DNA from: Cohnella luojiensis
Lineage (GTDB): Bacteria > Bacillota > Bacilli > Paenibacillales > Paenibacillaceae
Assembly (NCBI RefSeq): GCF_004564235.1
Contig: NZ_SOMN01000033.1
Coordinates: 1 to 64,000, forward strand
Reading direction: 5' to 3'
Length of the DNA: 64,000 bases
The position numbers were made by a program, and so were the translations under genes. The notes under the pieces are model-generated. The model did not search any database. It saw only the letters and a program-made list of their open reading frames with translations, and was not told where the DNA came from. This document shows, piece by piece, positions 1 to 7,394 of this stretch (positions are counted from its first letter, which is position 1; the number at the start of each line of letters is the position of its first letter).

Positions 1-159
1 GCCCATTGAGATTAAGAGTTGCATAACCGTTTCAAAGGGCAACTTTTTCTTTCGGGTAAAATCTTTTCTAGGGTTTTTGACATAAGGTGCTGGTGATGCT
101 GACATTTCTCGTATGAGGGATGTCAGCTTTTGTTTTAGCGAATTCGCGTACTCATTCAT
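1..159 (-). CDS. IS4-like transposase, N-terminal fragment cut by window edge
   Basis: From an ATG at 159 an open frame of 53 codons runs leftward off the window. A strong GAGGAGG ribosome binding site lies just upstream (168-174 on the plus strand). The translated start contains FTRKKKLPF, which resembles the N-terminus of IS4-family transposases (family recognition from memory, not a search). Only the first part of the gene is visible, so I cannot tell whether the element is intact. The 160-360 stretch between this gene and the M48 peptidase probably holds the promoter end of the element; no clear terminal inverted repeat could be fixed. Confidence 0.6.
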   Translation of the reverse strand, partial: MNEYANSLKQKLTSLIREMSASPAPYVKNPRKDFTRKKKLPFETVMQLLISMG

Positions 160-239
160 TGGCAAAACCTCCTCGTTTTTTCAAGGGGCTTCGCCACACG
201 ATTTCACCTTGTCAAGTCCTTTTTTCTTTTCCGCGCAAG

Positions 240-278
240 AAAAAGAGCAGGCTATCTTTTCGATAACCTGCTCTTTTT
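240..278. terminator. Bidirectional intrinsic terminator
   Basis: Near-perfect 17-bp stem (240-256 with 262-278) closed by a 5-nt loop, with A-rich and T-rich flanks so that it ends in a U-tract on both strands. It lies downstream of the minus-strand M48 peptidase gene and would end that transcript. Confidence 0.75.
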
Positions 279-364
279 CTTGATTTTTGGCCCTGCGCCT
301 TAACTTAATGACATTGCCCAATTAGGGCTGCCTTTTTAGTTCCGTTCGGATATTGATTTACGTT

Positions 365-1165
365 TTACATCAGTTGCGGAGCGTTGTTCACTTCAAATAG
401 ATTCGTTTCGTACCCGTAGAGTTGAGGGAAGCGCGACATTTCTTGAATTTCTCCAATTCTCAGGGGAAGAGGGGGGTGCGTTGAAGTAACGTGGCTCAGC
501 CAAAGAAAAAATCCATTTTCTTTACTGCGTTCCAGAAGATATTCGTCAACATCGACATCCTTAAGCAGAGCCGGACCAATAGCAAGCATCATAAGTCCTT
601 GAATTGCTTTATGGCCCTTGCCCGTATAAGCTGCAGCCATTCGATCGCATGTGTACTCACAGGCTCGAGAATATGCGGATCCAAGGAAGGGAACCCACAT
701 AGCGGGGAAAATGAGCATCTGTTTTCCAACATGGTTTCTACGAATATGAGCTAACTCATGCGCAAGTACGAAAGCAAGCTCATCTTCATGGCCTGTTTTA
801 ATAATTTCAAATAGATTGGAGTAAATGACGACCATATTTCTACCAAAAAATCTAGTTGCAAATGCATTAAGAATACCGTCGGATTGAATAACGTATACCG
901 CAGGCACTTTTTTTAATCCCATTTCTTTAGATAATCGATTCAAAATATCAAATACGTTAGAAAACTGTTTTTCCGTTAACTTCACGCCATTGTTGCGGAT
1001 ATGTCCGATACGTAATCCATGCAAAAAGAAACCAATAACCAAGCCCAAAACAATGTATACTATACCGACTATCGAAACAATCAATGATATGTATATAAAA
1101 ATACTTATTATAATGGATAATATCAAAAATGCGGTTTCGTTGTTATGTATGAGTTTCTTATTCAT
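365..1165 (-). CDS. M48 family zinc metallopeptidase (HtpX-like)
   Basis: A 266-residue membrane protease. Two hydrophobic segments near the N-terminus (about residues 12-50) anchor it; the zinc motif HExxH appears as AHELAHIRRNH near residue 138, followed by the downstream EYTCDRMAA segment that supplies the third ligand (Glu) in M48 peptidases. The family degrades or processes membrane proteins, often in stress; the substrate here is unknown. Its ATG follows the stop codon of the upstream TM2-protein gene by one base (TAATATG) with no clear ribosome binding site of its own, which suggests translational coupling of the two genes. Confidence 0.85.
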   Translation of the reverse strand: MNKKLIHNNETAFLILSIIISIFIYISLIVSIVGIVYIVLGLVIGFFLHGLRIGHIRNNGVKLTEKQFSNVFDILNRLSKEMGLKKVPAVYVIQSDGILNAFATRFFGRNMVVIYSNLFEIIKTGHEDELAFVLAHELAHIRRNHVGKQMLIFPAMWVPFLGSAYSRACEYTCDRMAAAYTGKGHKAIQGLMMLAIGPALLKDVDVDEYLLERSKENGFFLWLSHVTSTHPPLPLRIGEIQEMSRFPQLYGYETNLFEVNNAPQLM

Positions 1166-1166
1166 A

Positions 1167-1502
1167 TTATACCGCGGCTGTGGAAGCGGCGTTGTTTCTG
1201 GCGTTCTTTAGCAAGGTAATATCGGTAATAATGTCTCTTTCGATTTTTTCATTGGTTTTTCTGATCATTCCCGAAATGAGGAAGAGATCAATTAACGTCC
1301 ACAAACCAAGACATCCCAATGTAAGAGTCATAGCAATTGCAGAACCGGTTCTTCCCAAATAATAGCGGTGTCCGCCTATGCCGCCCAAGAAGAACCAGAA
1401 CAACCATGTTGCCCCTGTAGACTTTTTCTTTTTGTCCATTTCGGTAGCAAGCATATGAAGGTCTTGCGAGTTCAGTTCTTGCTTCATCATTAGATTTTGC
1501 AT
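1167..1502 (-). CDS. TM2 domain-containing membrane protein
   Basis: About 111 residues from the ATG at 1502, chosen because AGGGAGA lies 6-8 nt upstream; an in-frame ATG at 1538 has no such site. After a charged N-terminal half (MDKKKKS) come two membrane segments with the TM2 signature GGHRYYLGR at the first and GLWTLIDLFLI in the second. TM2 proteins are small bacterial membrane proteins of unclear function. A short coiled, charged C-terminal tail follows. The gene is directly followed by the M48 peptidase and probably cotranscribed with it; a joint role at the membrane is inference. Confidence 0.8.
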   Translation of the reverse strand: MQNLMMKQELNSQDLHMLATEMDKKKKSTGATWLFWFFLGGIGGHRYYLGRTGSAIAMTLTLGCLGLWTLIDLFLISGMIRKTNEKIERDIITDITLLKNARNNAASTAAV

Positions 1503-1622
1503 CTGAAGTCTCCCTATAACTAAAATTATTGTTACCATTTCATACTACATACGAATGGTAAAATTGTCCAACAAAAAATAACATTATCTCCTACAAAACT
1601 ACATTATAAGTGGAATTTTGAT

Positions 1623-1662
1623 AAAAAAACCTCCGCAACTACTCCGGAAGCGGCTGCAGAGG
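1623..1662 (-). terminator. Intrinsic terminator of the chitinase gene
   Basis: On the minus strand a 10-bp stem with two G-U pairs (1653-1662 with 1630-1639) is followed by seven U residues. It lies immediately downstream of the chitinase stop codon. Confidence 0.75.
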
Positions 1663-1674
1663 CTCTTGCGTATT

Positions 1675-2934
1675 TTATTTTAACGAATAAATCAATTTGT
1701 TCAGCAATGTCCGATTGTAGTCTTGGCTTATCTCCCAGAGCATGGCTCCTCCAAGTCCTTTGGACTTGATGTACCCGGCTTTATGAGCGATGGATTCTTT
1801 ATCTTCGTAAGTTATAAAGGTGCCAGTCGATTTCTTGTATAGCCATGGCACTTTGGCCGCGGCGTTCCAGTATCGAGCGAACCCTTGGCTATTTATCCAA
1901 CCTTGCTTCTCTAGATTGCCGTATTCGTGGATTCCTTTGGCGATGACACCCTTCGTTCCTCCGCCGCATGATTGATAGAGTCCTTGTTGGGTTGAGCCGC
2001 AGTTCGTCCAGCTTCTCCCGTAGAGGGGGATGCCTAGCACGAGCTTCTTCGAAGGTGCGCCCGCTTTTAGAATAGTAGTCACCGTGTGGTTGATATTCGA
2101 TTTGGCGCTTGTAGGATCCTTAGGATCGGCGTAAAGAGGTGCATGGTGGTTACTCTTCTTATCCCAGTCTCCGTGATAATCATAGGTCATTAGGTTAATC
2201 CAATTCACTATTGATGACACTTTGGCGATCTCGGTGTTATTCACGTATCCGGTGAAAGCTCCCGCGGCAATCGTTAGCAGATAGGTTCTATCGTCTTTGA
2301 CCTGCGCGGCATCAAGCTTGTTTCGAATCGCTTGAAGCAGGAAAGTGAAGTTGCGTTTATCTTCGGGCCTTGTCTTGTTGGAGGCCAAGCCCCCGGTTAC
2401 AGGGTACTCCCAATCGATATCGACGCCGTCGAATCCGTTGTCCCGAATGAATTTCACGGCGCTGTCGGCAAATCTGTCGCGGGAATACTTAGATATGGCT
2501 ACATTCGAGAATCGTCCGGACCATGTCCACCCGCCAACGCTGATCAATGTCTTGAGCTTGGGATTGGCTTGCTTCAATGTGCGGAGTTGCTGAAAATTGC
2601 TTTTATCCGTCCAGGGATCGCCCATGACGACTTTCCCCTCTTGAATGTTAGCGAAAGCATAGTTAATATGGGTGACGCTTGCGGCTGCAATCTTCCTGAC
2701 GGGAAAATTCTGATAGGGTGCCCATGAAGGATAATAGGCGACTATTTTGTATGTAGGATTTGTGGTTGACTGCGGTACCGAGGCGGCGATGATGGGATTG
2801 GTATTTTCGTATGTAGGTGGTTTGATTTCCGTACTGGTATTTGTGCCTGCGGAACCGAAATGCGTAGGAAGGGCTGCGAAACAGATGGCGAGTAGCAGCA
2901 GGATGATGCCGAGTTGGGTTGCATTCGCTTTCAT
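1675..2934 (-). CDS. Secreted GH18 chitinase
   Basis: A 419-residue glycoside hydrolase family 18 enzyme that hydrolyses chitin or related beta-1,4-GlcNAc chains by substrate-assisted catalysis. The N-terminus is a signal peptide (charged start, hydrophobic core about residues 8-22, likely cleavage near FGSA). A Thr/Pro-rich linker leads into the barrel: the SVGGWTWSG strand-3 motif and the catalytic FDGVDIDWEYP, whose final Glu is the acid/base, are intact, as are MTYDYHGDW and the C-terminal GGAMLWEISQD. There is no recognisable chitin-binding module. GAGGGAGAG precedes the ATG. It appears monocistronic with its own terminator. Confidence 0.92.
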   Translation of the reverse strand: MKANATQLGIILLLLAICFAALPTHFGSAGTNTSTEIKPPTYENTNPIIAASVPQSTTNPTYKIVAYYPSWAPYQNFPVRKIAAASVTHINYAFANIQEGKVVMGDPWTDKSNFQQLRTLKQANPKLKTLISVGGWTWSGRFSNVAISKYSRDRFADSAVKFIRDNGFDGVDIDWEYPVTGGLASNKTRPEDKRNFTFLLQAIRNKLDAAQVKDDRTYLLTIAAGAFTGYVNNTEIAKVSSIVNWINLMTYDYHGDWDKKSNHHAPLYADPKDPTSAKSNINHTVTTILKAGAPSKKLVLGIPLYGRSWTNCGSTQQGLYQSCGGGTKGVIAKGIHEYGNLEKQGWINSQGFARYWNAAAKVPWLYKKSTGTFITYEDKESIAHKAGYIKSKGLGGAMLWEISQDYNRTLLNKLIYSLK

Positions 2935-3063
2935 TTGTAACTCTCCCTCGTCAATAGACTCTTTTCGTTTGCTGGGAGTCTATTAGAATAAGTATGTTTC
3001 TACTTATTTTCCGGGAGAGATAGATTCAAGTAAATGTAAAGAATATGGGTGCGGAGGAAAATA

Positions 3064-4413
3064 TTAAATAGCCGTCAGCGGCAAAGTGATGCGGAAATGA
3101 GTGTTGCCCGTTCCTTCTTCCGGTTGAACGGCGAGATTGCCGTTGTAATGTTTAACGCGTTCCATAACGATGGCAAGCCCAAGGCCGGAATGACCGTCCC
3201 CCTTGGTTGAATATCCTGGCTGGAAGATATGCTCCTTGTCCTTGGCGCTGATTGGGCGACCTTTGTTGGTAACTTGGAGCTCAATTATCCGATCGTCCTT
3301 AATATGGATTGCGGCATGGACTTTGCGTTCATCAGGAGGTAATGTCTCGGTCTCATCGAACGCGTTGTCTACGAGATTGCCCATGATTTTAATAATGTCG
3401 ATAGCTTTGATGGTGGTCTCTTCCACGTTCCAATTATCTGGCAGCACGTAAGTGAAGCGAATGTCTCTGCCCAATGCAACCGTCGTTTTGGCTTGAATAA
3501 ACGCAGCCAAAGCGGGCGAAGAATGATGGACAATCTCGCTCACGTCGCGGGTCTCCTTAACCAAGTCGGCGACATAAGATTTGAGTTGATCGACTTTGTT
3601 CATCTGCGCCATCGTATGAATGACCTGAACATGGTTAAGGAAGTCATGCCTCTGTCCGCGAATCGAGGTGAACATATCGTTAATTTCTTCGACGTATACT
3701 TCTTGCGTCATTCGTACTGCCTGTTCTCGGGTTCTGATGAGGAGTCGGATGATGGATACGAGGGCTAGGAAACTGACGAAAGCGGTAGCGTAGATTAGAA
3801 TGACATTTAAATATTTATTAGACTGTTCAGGTGTGATTTGAATGATTTGGAGTGCACCTAAAATAATAAATTGCAAGCAAATAAGAACTATTATTTTAAT
3901 CAAGGAACTTCGCTCACTATCAATAAAAATTGAAAATAAACGTTTAGCTGAGAAGACGTTTCGTTTTTGAATAAACCATGTTGAGACCAATAAAATTATC
4001 AACTGAGGATACACTAAGGACAGTAATATTATAAGATCATCTCTTATTAGATCTGCATGTGCTGAAATGCCCAATACGAATATTGCTATTGCGCCCGTAA
4101 TCAGGTCCATAAAGATTGCAAGAGTAAGCGTAAATAACATAAGAAATAATTTTTTGCGTATACTGATCTCCTTAAAAATAACGAACAAGAGAAATATGCC
4201 TGCTACGATCGTATTTATTAAATGTAAATAGACTGGTATAAACAGAATTAAAGCATCGGTATAGATAGAGTGAATTACTGCTAAAATTGCAACTCGTTTT
4301 ATTAACTTTGGAGGCTGGGGGTCTAGGAAAGAAAAAACAAAAAACCAAAAAACAAACGTTTGAGGAATAGAGACAAATAAATCCAATTTCAGAAAGTTTA
4401 TAAACTCATCCAT
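3064..4413 (-). CDS. AgrC-like sensor histidine kinase
   Basis: A 449-residue kinase. The N-terminal half (about residues 1-215) is a string of six or seven membrane segments like the AgrC sensor. It is followed by a short signalling helix, the phospho-acceptor region RGQRHDFLNHVQ (His near residue 253, SpoOB/AgrC type rather than HisKA type) and a GHKL ATPase with an N-box (NLVDNAFDE) and a GxGLGLAI lid. The gene is divergent from the membrane protein-agrB-agrD-LytTR unit, so it is probably the receptor for the cyclic peptide made there. No gene for a receiver-domain partner lies nearby. Its start has TTAGGAGT 11 nt upstream. Confidence 0.85.
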   Translation of the reverse strand: MDEFINFLKLDLFVSIPQTFVFWFFVFSFLDPQPPKLIKRVAILAVIHSIYTDALILFIPVYLHLINTIVAGIFLLFVIFKEISIRKKLFLMLFTLTLAIFMDLITGAIAIFVLGISAHADLIRDDLIILLSLVYPQLIILLVSTWFIQKRNVFSAKRLFSIFIDSERSSLIKIIVLICLQFIILGALQIIQITPEQSNKYLNVILIYATAFVSFLALVSIIRLLIRTREQAVRMTQEVYVEEINDMFTSIRGQRHDFLNHVQVIHTMAQMNKVDQLKSYVADLVKETRDVSEIVHHSSPALAAFIQAKTTVALGRDIRFTYVLPDNWNVEETTIKAIDIIKIMGNLVDNAFDETETLPPDERKVHAAIHIKDDRIIELQVTNKGRPISAKDKEHIFQPGYSTKGDGHSGLGLAIVMERVKHYNGNLAVQPEEGTGNTHFRITLPLTAI

Positions 4414-4610
4414 TATTCTATGTAACTCCTAACGATTAAATCGATATATACATCTTTTATACCATTAAACATAGGAGATTAGGAGTATATTTTGGACTAT
4501 TTATGTAATATTGAAGAAAAATAATGAATACGATTTCTTTAAGAAATGATAAAATAGGTTCAGGAGTATTACTCTTATCTGGCTGGTATTGGACGGAGGA
4601 GCAATCGATA
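4414..4610. promoter_or_regulatory. Divergent control region of the agr-like locus
   Basis: A/T-rich region between the divergent kinase and membrane-protein genes; it must carry both promoters. An 8-bp inverted repeat ACTCCTAA (4425-4432) / TTAGGAGT (4479-4486) flanks its centre; the left arm doubles as the kinase ribosome binding site. I could not fix -35/-10 boxes or LytTR direct repeats with confidence. Confidence 0.4.
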
Positions 4611-5297
4611 ATGAAGTTTGCGGGTTTTTTATTTTTTTCAACTTTGGAGTATATGTCATCGGTCTACTTTATTCTCATTTTATTTCGCTTCAAGGTGATG
4701 GAGAATCTATTAAAATTTGTTGTGTTTTCTATTGTTCTTAGTTTCGTCTCAAACTCACTGCTGACCGAATCGTTGCAGGTTGTTTCCTCTTTAATACAAC
4801 CGGCTTTGATGATTTTTTTCGTCGCCTTTTTTCTAAGGGTCCATGTATTTAATTCGATGATAATGGTGATAACATCTTATGTTACAGGCTTTATTATCCA
4901 ATCAACAATTGTGGCAATGGCTTTGCATATAGGAGCAATGGAAGAAGTCGTACCTTACACAGCAAATGCTTTTATTATTCAAGCTTCATCTTCGTTTGTC
5001 ATGTTTATGTTTGCCTTGGTAACATATCTTCAAAAGGGTGGCTTTAGTTTTATTGATAATGAAAGTCGATTGAAAAGAACTAAATTTTTTTCTTTAGAAA
5101 ATAGGTCCTTTATCATTTTTCTAACCCTATCCATTATGGCAGTTTTCGCTGCGGGACTTCTGCTAAACATCTCTAAGAATCCACCTTATTTATTGGTATC
5201 ACTCATTTTGTTCATTGCTCTGATGGGGTTACTATACATATGTTTGAAGAGAGATGGTGCAGAAAATGGTAGGAGCGATCGCTCTTTTAATCGCTGA
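4611..5297 (+). CDS. Polytopic membrane protein of agr-like locus (sensor-domain-like)
   Basis: About 228 residues, almost wholly hydrophobic, with six or seven predicted membrane segments and a short basic tail ending just past the last one. I start it at the ATG at 4611 because GGAGGAG lies 9 nt upstream; an ATG at 4524 has a poorer site. I do not recognise a named family. Its size and segment pattern resemble the membrane half of the divergent AgrC-like kinase, without any kinase module. It overlaps the start of agrB by about 44 bp, so it is cotranscribed and probably part of the same peptide-signalling circuit (inference). Confidence 0.65.
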   Translation: MKFAGFLFFSTLEYMSSVYFILILFRFKVMENLLKFVVFSIVLSFVSNSLLTESLQVVSSLIQPALMIFFVAFFLRVHVFNSMIMVITSYVTGFIIQSTIVAMALHIGAMEEVVPYTANAFIIQASSSFVMFMFALVTYLQKGGFSFIDNESRLKRTKFFSLENRSFIIFLTLSIMAVFAAGLLLNISKNPPYLLVSLILFIALMGLLYICLKRDGAENGRSDRSFNR

Positions 5298-5793
5298 AGC
5301 AATTAAAAAAGTTGAGCCGGAGAAGACGGCCAGCATTGCAGTAATGAAATACTCGTTAGAAGTGATTATACAAACATTATTAACTTTGTTATATATAGGA
5401 ATTATTGGGATATTAACTGATGCTTTAACAGAAACGATGTTTGGGGCGCTCGGATTTGTCGTGCTAAGGTTTTTTTCCGGGGGGTTACACCTACGAACAG
5501 CGATTCACTGTTCAATAACCTCCACCATTCTTATTTCGATCGCTCCCCATATACCGTTAAATGGGAAATGGATTATAATAGTCACAGGGGTAAGTTTTGT
5601 ACTAATGCTTTGTTTTGCACCTTCGAATATTGAAAGGCATGCCCGAATACCAAAAAAATACTTTCCTTTTCTTAAATTGATATCTACATTAATTGTTGCT
5701 TTAAACTTCTTCTTTCTTGAGTCTTACTTAGCGATGGTTTTCTTGTTTCAAGCTATAACTACTATCCCATATAGGAAGGAGGCGAAAAAATGA
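5254..5793 (+). CDS. agrB: AgrB-like peptide-processing membrane protease
   Basis: A 179-residue member of the accessory gene regulator B family, which cleaves and cyclises the AgrD precursor at the membrane. The catalytic pair is visible in RFFSGGLHLRTAIHC: a His followed seven residues later by Cys, the spacing of the His/Cys dyad known for AgrB. Several hydrophobic segments surround it. The start is uncertain: the ATG at 5254 overlaps the previous gene and has only a weak GAAGAG site, and a second ATG lies at 5266. The stop overlaps the agrD-like start (ATGA), as expected for a protease and its peptide substrate. Confidence 0.88.
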   Translation: MVQKMVGAIALLIAEAIKKVEPEKTASIAVMKYSLEVIIQTLLTLLYIGIIGILTDALTETMFGALGFVVLRFFSGGLHLRTAIHCSITSTILISIAPHIPLNGKWIIIVTGVSFVLMLCFAPSNIERHARIPKKYFPFLKLISTLIVALNFFFLESYLAMVFLFQAITTIPYRKEAKK

Positions 5794-5912
5794 AACGTTC
5801 GATGGCTATCGGAATATCCCGAGTATTGATGCTAATCGCGGCAGTGTTTGTTAGCACTTCTTCTTATTATTTTCTCCACCGTCCAGAAGTTCCAGATGAA
5901 TTGAAACGGTAA
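5790..5912 (+). CDS. agrD: AgrD-like cyclic lactone autoinducer precursor, 40 aa
   Basis: A 40-codon gene whose ATG overlaps the agrB stop (ATGA) behind a perfect AGGAGG. Residues 1-21 form a basic, hydrophobic, amphipathic helix. The C-terminus HRPEVPDELKR (residues 30-40) matches the charged AgrD tail with its conserved E-x-P-x-E-L pattern. Aligning this tail with staphylococcal AgrD (DEVEVPKEL) puts processing after Leu29 and makes the five-residue ring Ser25-Tyr-Tyr-Phe-Leu29. The ring-closing residue would be serine instead of the usual cysteine, giving a lactone rather than a thiolactone. Recognition of the family is firm; the mature peptide is inferred. Confidence 0.8.
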   Translation: MKRSMAIGISRVLMLIAAVFVSTSSYYFLHRPEVPDELKR

Positions 5913-5940
5913 TCTTGTTCCAATGAAAGGTGGTAAGAAC

Positions 5941-6327
5941 ATGACTGAACAAATCCGCTTGCTAGACCGTGATGGGAATCCATGCACCGTTAATATCGAA
6001 GATCTAATCGCGATTAAGCCTACGGCGGATGGTCCGGAGTTCTATACGAAGGACAGCATGTATTTCTATCCCACCACAATGGATGAGTTGCTTATCTTGT
6101 TCAAGAATAAAGGATTTGAACGATTGGATCGAACTAATCTTGTCAATATGAACCACGTAAAAACATTTGATCCAAAGGCTCGTAAGGTTTACTTCGAGCA
6201 TCCAGTGACGCAGGATAGTAAATTCGCGACCGTCTCGGAAGCCAATGTCAGCAAGGTTGAGCATTTGGTAAAAGAAGATGCCGCGAAGTACAAGGCTTTC
6301 CCCAAACCGTTGTTTTGGAAAGGATAA
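5941..6327 (+). CDS. LytTR-type DNA-binding protein without receiver domain
   Basis: About 128 residues from the ATG at 5941, behind AAAGGTGG; an in-frame ATG at 5923 overlaps that site. The whole protein is a LytTR-like beta fold, seen from the FERLDRTNLVNMNHVKTF segment (compare the R-x-x-N-x-x-N/H-x-x-V pattern of AgrA-type regulators). There is no room for a receiver domain or phospho-Asp. It follows agrD by 28 nt and is the obvious output protein of the locus. How the kinase signals to it is unclear. Confidence 0.8.
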   Translation: MTEQIRLLDRDGNPCTVNIEDLIAIKPTADGPEFYTKDSMYFYPTTMDELLILFKNKGFERLDRTNLVNMNHVKTFDPKARKVYFEHPVTQDSKFATVSEANVSKVEHLVKEDAAKYKAFPKPLFWKG

Positions 6328-6359
6328 TTTGTTTTTTACATACTTGATGAGATAATTCG

Positions 6360-6385
6360 CCAAACCGCCGAGGTTTGGTTTTTTT
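6360..6385 (+). terminator. Intrinsic terminator of the agr-like operon
   Basis: A perfect CCAAACC/GGTTTGG stem with a 5-nt loop (6360-6378), followed by a run of seven T residues, 30 nt after the LytTR stop codon. Confidence 0.9.
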
Positions 6386-6499
6386 ATTTGCCTTTTATAG
6401 AATTTACCTATCGTATAAATATAATCTATATATTTCACTTATAAATACCTAGGCGCTATAACTAAACTATGAAGAACAGAACAGGGGAGAGATGGCAAT

Positions 6500-7285
6500 A
6501 TGACGGAGGCAAGAAACTCACAAAAGGTACATTGGGAAGCAGGCACGTACGATGAGTCCATGAGCTTCGTGTCCCGTTTCGGCGAGGACATCGTACAATG
6601 GCTCAATCCGCAGAAGGGCGAGCGAATTGTTGATTTCGGCTGCGGCACGGGGGACTTGGCAGCGCGAATAGCCACTAAGGGGGCGGAAGTCCTAGGAGTG
6701 GATATTTCCCCGGAAATGGTCGAAAGGGCTCGGACCAAATACCCTCTTCTAAGCTTCCAATGTTCAGACGGATTGGCATGGAAGCCAGAAAATCAGTCCT
6801 ATGATGCGGTATTCAGCAACGCGGCATTGCATTGGATGAAGGACGCGGAAGCAGCGGTTATCAGCATGACTAGAGCAATACGTTCAGGAGGAAGACTCGT
6901 CGCGGAGCTTGGCGGACATCGTAACGTAGATACGATAATATCAGCGGTAAAGGAAACCTTGATAACGTATGGAAGAGAGGATGCGTTCGTCATGCCTTGG
7001 TATTTTCCGAAGGTGGGGGAGTATGCCTCGTTATTGGAGAAGTACGGAATGGAAGTGAAGAGCGCCGAACTCTTCGATCGACCGACTCCGTTGGAAGACG
7101 GAGAGCAAGGAATGAAGGGCTGGCTCGAGATGTTCGGGACGTCGATGTTCCCGCGTACGGGTCACTCGATGACCGATGAGTGGATTCAGGAGACGGTGGA
7201 AAGATTGAAGGAAACGGCGTTATATGACCAAGGAAAATGGACGGCGGATTATCGTAGGTTACGTATATTCGCCGTTAAAAAATAA
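6500..7285 (+). CDS. Class I SAM-dependent methyltransferase
   Basis: A 261-residue methyltransferase. Motif I is VDFGCGTGDLAARIA (residues about 45-59) with the acidic end of strand 2 in GVDISPEMVERAR; motif IV region DAVFSNAALHWMKD follows. The overall pattern, including NAALHW, resembles trans-aconitate methyltransferase (Tam) and relatives, but the substrate cannot be told from sequence. GGGGAGAG lies 9 nt before the ATG. The gene stands alone between the agr-like terminator and the MATE gene 109 bp downstream. Confidence 0.82.
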   Translation: MTEARNSQKVHWEAGTYDESMSFVSRFGEDIVQWLNPQKGERIVDFGCGTGDLAARIATKGAEVLGVDISPEMVERARTKYPLLSFQCSDGLAWKPENQSYDAVFSNAALHWMKDAEAAVISMTRAIRSGGRLVAELGGHRNVDTIISAVKETLITYGREDAFVMPWYFPKVGEYASLLEKYGMEVKSAELFDRPTPLEDGEQGMKGWLEMFGTSMFPRTGHSMTDEWIQETVERLKETALYDQGKWTADYRRLRIFAVKK

Positions 7286-7394
7286 CATGATAGGAGCACA
7301 ATGGGATAAGAATATCACCTTATCGTTCATTGACTTCAGGGAACAACTCGGGCAGAATGAGGACTATCTTAGATAGTGGGGACGGTATAACAAC

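Noticed and set aside
280..364. Terminal repeat of the IS4-like element
   Set aside because: The sequence looks like IS-associated DNA, but without the other end of the element no inverted repeat could be defined.
2332..2727. Plus-strand open frame within the chitinase gene
   Set aside because: It lies entirely opposite a well-supported GH18 gene and has no ribosome binding site or recognisable product.
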